A stretch of DNA of 7,652 bases, taken from positions 1 to 7,652 of the forward strand of contig QHWK01000226.1 of assembly GCA_003223775.1 (NCBI GenBank). The letters run 5' to 3'. The notes beneath the pieces were generated by a model. The model saw only the letters and a list, made by a program, of their open reading frames with translations. It ran no database searches and had not been told where the DNA came from. A program made the translations under genes and the position numbers. Source of the DNA: Acidobacteriota bacterium (lineage in GTDB: Bacteria; Acidobacteriota; Vicinamibacteria; Vicinamibacterales; CAVVIG01). Position 1 is the stretch's first letter; the number at the start of each line of letters is the position of its first letter. This document shows positions 6,210 to 7,652 of the stretch, in pieces.

Positions 6210-6964
6210 ATCACGCTGATCGGATGGATTTCCATCCAGCCGTGATCCGAGTCGAGCACGTACACGCCGGTCACCCGGACGTGCGTGCCGACGGCGGGGA
6301 TGGGCACGGCGCCGTTGAAGTTCGCGCACGTGCGCTGGGCGTCGGGAACGTCGGCGTGCACCGGCGCCTGGCAGATCGCTTCGATCTGCAGGTTGCCGTT
6401 CAGCTTCGTGACGTTGGCGCTGTTCAGCAGGTTCCCGAATCCGGCGTCCAGCGTCAGCGCCATGTCGATGTCGCCGTCGTCGCTCGACCCGACCGTCGCG
6501 ATGACGCCCGTGACCGTCACGCACGCCGTGACGATCTTGATCCGCTGCACGTCGTGCATGTGCGGCCACAGGGTGGTGTCGCACTGAGGGTTCGCGGCCG
6601 GCGGCGGCACGACGGCCGGCAGGCGAAAATTCGCCGTCTTGTCAGCGGGAATCATGATCGCGTCGTCGACGCCGACGTATCCGGGCGCGCTCGCGTGCAG
6701 CGTCGCGGCGCCCGCGACGAGGCCGCTCAACGAATAGTGCCCGTCGCCGTCGCTCGATGTGGTCCGGCTGGCGTTCGGTCCGCTCGTGATTGAAATGGTC
6801 GCGCTTGCGAGCGAGCGGCCCCCGGGAAGATCCGCGACGAGGCCGCTCACCGCGTAGGCTCCGATCGGCGGCGGCGACGGAGCCGGCGGAGTTGCGTTCG
6901 AGCCGCAATCCAGAGCCGCCGCGAGCAGCGTGCCGATTGTGGCCAGCCGGAGCCATCGAGCCAT
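6194..6964 (-). CDS. Secreted protein with carboxypeptidase-regulatory-like domain and C-terminal beta domain
   Basis: A 256-residue protein whose first 20 residues (MARWLRLATIGTLLAAALDC) are a signal peptide. Cys20 could be lipidated, but Asp at -1 departs from the usual LxGC/LxAC lipobox, so lipoprotein status is uncertain. A Pro-rich linker (residues 26-33) leads to a carboxypeptidase-regulatory-like beta-sandwich at about 37-116: VSGLVADLPGG, ATISITSG, SDGDGHYSLSGLVAG, LHASAPGYVG. This domain is typical of Acidobacteriota and Bacteroidota surface proteins. The C-terminal part, about 128-253, has four Cys (128, 148, 198, 213), two VTGV strands (151-154 and 231-234) and a HGWMEIHP motif (241-248). 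It resembles an OB-like domain seen in uncharacterised soil-bacterial proteins. No catalytic motif is visible, so binding or structural duty is more likely than enzymatic. There is no strong Shine-Dalgarno at 6964. It stands alone, divergent from the E1 gene. Confidence 0.8.
   Translation of the reverse strand: MARWLRLATIGTLLAAALDCGSNATPPAPSPPPIGAYAVSGLVADLPGGRSLASATISITSGPNASRTTSSDGDGHYSLSGLVAGAATLHASAPGYVGVDDAIMIPADKTANFRLPAVVPPPAANPQCDTTLWPHMHDVQRIKIVTACVTVTGVIATVGSSDDGDIDMALTLDAGFGNLLNSANVTKLNGNLQIEAICQAPVHADVPDAQRTCANFNGAVPIPAVGTHVRVTGVYVLDSDHGWMEIHPISVMTAAP
6712..6729. repeat. 18-base direct repeat, copy 1
   Basis: CCGCGACGAGGCCGCTCA is identical to the copy at 6832-6849, exactly 120 bases away. 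On the minus strand it encodes SGLVA near residue 80 of the carboxypeptidase-regulatory-like protein. Confidence 0.9.
6832..6849. repeat. 18-base direct repeat, copy 2
   Basis: Identical to 6712-6729 and in the same reading phase, encoding SGLVA near residue 40. Both motifs belong to the same beta-sandwich, at its first strand and in its YSLSGLVAG segment. A recombination between the copies would remove exactly 40 codons in frame. Confidence 0.9.
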
Positions 6965-6995
6965 GTCGCTCGGGCGAATGCGACGGTCGTGCCAT

Positions 6996-7012
6996 CTAAA
7001 TATTCGATATGC
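6996..7012. promoter_or_regulatory. AT-rich patch in the divergent intergenic region
   Basis: A run rich in A and T (TAAATATTCGATAT core) lies 33-50 bases upstream of the minus-strand ATG at 6964, in an otherwise GC-rich region. It is the most likely site for promoter melting for the secreted-protein gene, for example through a minus-strand TATTTA. No confident -35 can be assigned. Confidence 0.3.
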
Positions 7013-7038
7013 CTCGCCAGGCAGCCCTGAAAGGGGTC

Positions 7039-7059
7039 GCCCTACACCAGCCCTACACC
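7039..7059. repeat. Tandem 11-base direct repeat GCCCTACACC(A/G)
   Basis: GCCCTACACC occurs at 7039-7048 and again at 7050-7059, an 11-base period close to one helical turn. The second copy runs into the palindrome at 7057-7073. Its position 36-56 bases before the E1 start suggests a regulator binding array. Confidence 0.6.
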
Positions 7060-7073
7060 GGTTTGAAACCGGT
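7057..7073. promoter_or_regulatory. Perfect 17-base palindrome (operator candidate) upstream of the E1 gene
   Basis: ACCGGTTT and AAACCGGT flank a single G, giving a perfect 8-1-8 inverted repeat. A TTGAAA (7063-7068), which matches a -35 at five of six positions, sits over its centre. That would let a bound repressor block polymerase. The core ACCGGTT also recurs at 7057 and 7068 as an 11-base-spaced direct repeat. The CG-centred half-sites recall LacI-type operators, but no regulator gene is in the window and the family is a guess. Confidence 0.5.
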
Positions 7074-7079
7074 TCTTGA

Positions 7080-7085
7080 TACGAT
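7080..7085 (+). promoter_or_regulatory. Candidate -10 (TACGAT) of the E1 gene
   Basis: TACGAT (four of six to TATAAT) ends 9 bases before the ATG at 7095. An overlapping alternative, TTCAAT at 7085-7090, would be 16 bases from TTGAAA but would place the start site inside the gene. No Shine-Dalgarno precedes the ATG. Confidence 0.25.
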
Positions 7086-7094
7086 TCAATCCGG

Positions 7095-7652
7095 ATGGCT
7101 CATCGGGCCGATCTCGAGCGGCTGACGGCCGTCGCGAGCAGGCTGGGCGCGTTCGTCGCCGAGCGGCATCCGCTCGCGCTCGCCGACGCGATCGACGCGT
7201 TCGAGCAGGCGGCCGGTGAACGCGCGCTGCGCGACGAGGCGTCGATCGAGGCGATCCGCCCGGCATTCGCGCGCGAGCTGGCGCGGCGGCTCCACGCGCG
7301 GCCGATGCCAGAGGGGCTCGCCGAGCCGACGCCGCGCGCCACGGCCGCCGCGCGGATCGAACAGGCTTACACGCAGATCGTCGACGACTGCGACGGTTTC
7401 CTCCGCCGCGCGGCGATCGAAGCGTCGCTCACGCGCGACGAGCGCGTCGAGATCCTGCGCGGCATGTGCCTCACGCGCGCGACCGACAATCGTCTCAAGA
7501 CGTTCTTCACGAGCGGCGAGATCAAGTACGGCGCGGCGGCGTTCCAGGGCAAAGGCTTCCGCTCGCTCGGGCAGGAGGCGATCTACGCGGCAGGGATCCG
7601 GTTGAAGCGCGGCGCGCGCCACCGCGGCGCCGACGGCGGCTGGAACGGGGAC
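7095..7652 (+). CDS. Thiamine-diphosphate-dependent 2-oxoacid dehydrogenase E1, alpha-type N-terminal part, 3' end outside window
   Basis: The frame is open for 186 codons to the right edge. From about residue 118 it reads like an E1 alpha chain: EILRGMCLTRATDNRLKTFF (119-138), GEIKYG, then FQGKGFRSLGQEAIYAAGI (150-168), ending in KRGARHRGADGGWNGD. The family decarboxylates pyruvate, branched-chain 2-oxoacids or acetoin with thiamine diphosphate and feeds a lipoyl E2 protein in the cytoplasm. The GDG...N cofactor motif would lie beyond the window, so substrate and activity cannot be judged. The first 115 or so residues are not part of the usual E1 alpha fold; they are rich in Ala, Arg and Glu and probably form charged helices (for example DAIDAFEQAAGERALRDEAS). 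The ATG at 7095 has no Shine-Dalgarno. A later start would shorten the extension, but the codon pattern is coding-like throughout. The protein could be an alpha-beta fusion; the window does not show. Confidence 0.85.
   Translation, partial: MAHRADLERLTAVASRLGAFVAERHPLALADAIDAFEQAAGERALRDEASIEAIRPAFARELARRLHARPMPEGLAEPTPRATAAARIEQAYTQIVDDCDGFLRRAAIEASLTRDERVEILRGMCLTRATDNRLKTFFTSGEIKYGAAAFQGKGFRSLGQEAIYAAGIRLKRGARHRGADGGWNGD

Noticed and set aside
6159..6245. A 28-codon plus-strand frame starting MQSAYICMDHRDYG
   Set aside because: It has no ribosome site at a workable distance and is largely antisense to the 3' end of the secreted-protein gene; nothing independent supports it.

Overview
This is a very GC-rich bacterial window with strong G/C bias at third codon positions. 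Its gene set is a large secreted DUF5916/CBM9-like protein, a secreted amidohydrolase, an aconitase X pair, a carboxypeptidase-regulatory-like secreted protein, a rhodanese-type sulfurtransferase and a 2-oxoacid dehydrogenase E1 subunit. That mix fits a soil Acidobacteriota, perhaps Vicinamibacteria, but Gemmatimonadota or another Gram-negative soil phylum is possible. The taxonomic call is inference from gene content; no rRNA or tRNA gene is visible. I see no insertion sequence, integrase, CRISPR array or phage gene.

Layout: (i) 1-643, minus, a two-domain sulfurtransferase cut by the left edge before its catalytic cysteine. (ii) 721-3243, plus, an 840-residue DUF5916 protein with an N-terminal CBM9-like domain and probably an outer-membrane barrel. 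(iii) 3237-4529, minus, a signal-peptide-bearing amidohydrolase with a complete metal site, whose 3' end overlaps the DUF5916 gene tail to tail. (iv) 4554-5730 and 5727-6030, plus, the large and small subunits of aconitase X. Each is interrupted by a frame change exactly where about 30-40 family residues are missing, so as written both are broken. (v) 6031-6193, a 163-base gap with only a weak hairpin at its right end. (vi) 6194-6964, minus, a secreted protein with a carboxypeptidase-regulatory-like domain and a C-terminal beta domain. (vii) 6965-7094, a divergent intergenic region with an AT-rich patch and an unusual helically phased repeat/palindrome array. (viii) 7095 to the right edge, plus, the N-terminal part of a thiamine-diphosphate-dependent dehydrogenase E1 alpha-type protein with an unusual N-terminal extension of about 115 residues.

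How they may work together: the amidohydrolase and aconitase X diverge from a 24-base gap and may share one promoter core. Some amidohydrolases of this type are prolidase-like, and bacterial aconitase X enzymes include cis-3-hydroxy-L-proline dehydratase. Release and breakdown of (hydroxy)proline peptides is therefore a reasonable but unproven joint role. The other genes look independent. No clearly new multi-gene system is visible. The points most worth a second look are the twin lesions in aconitase X, the overlapping divergent -10 elements, the recurring start-proximal -10-like hexamers, and the 11-base phased array before the E1 gene.
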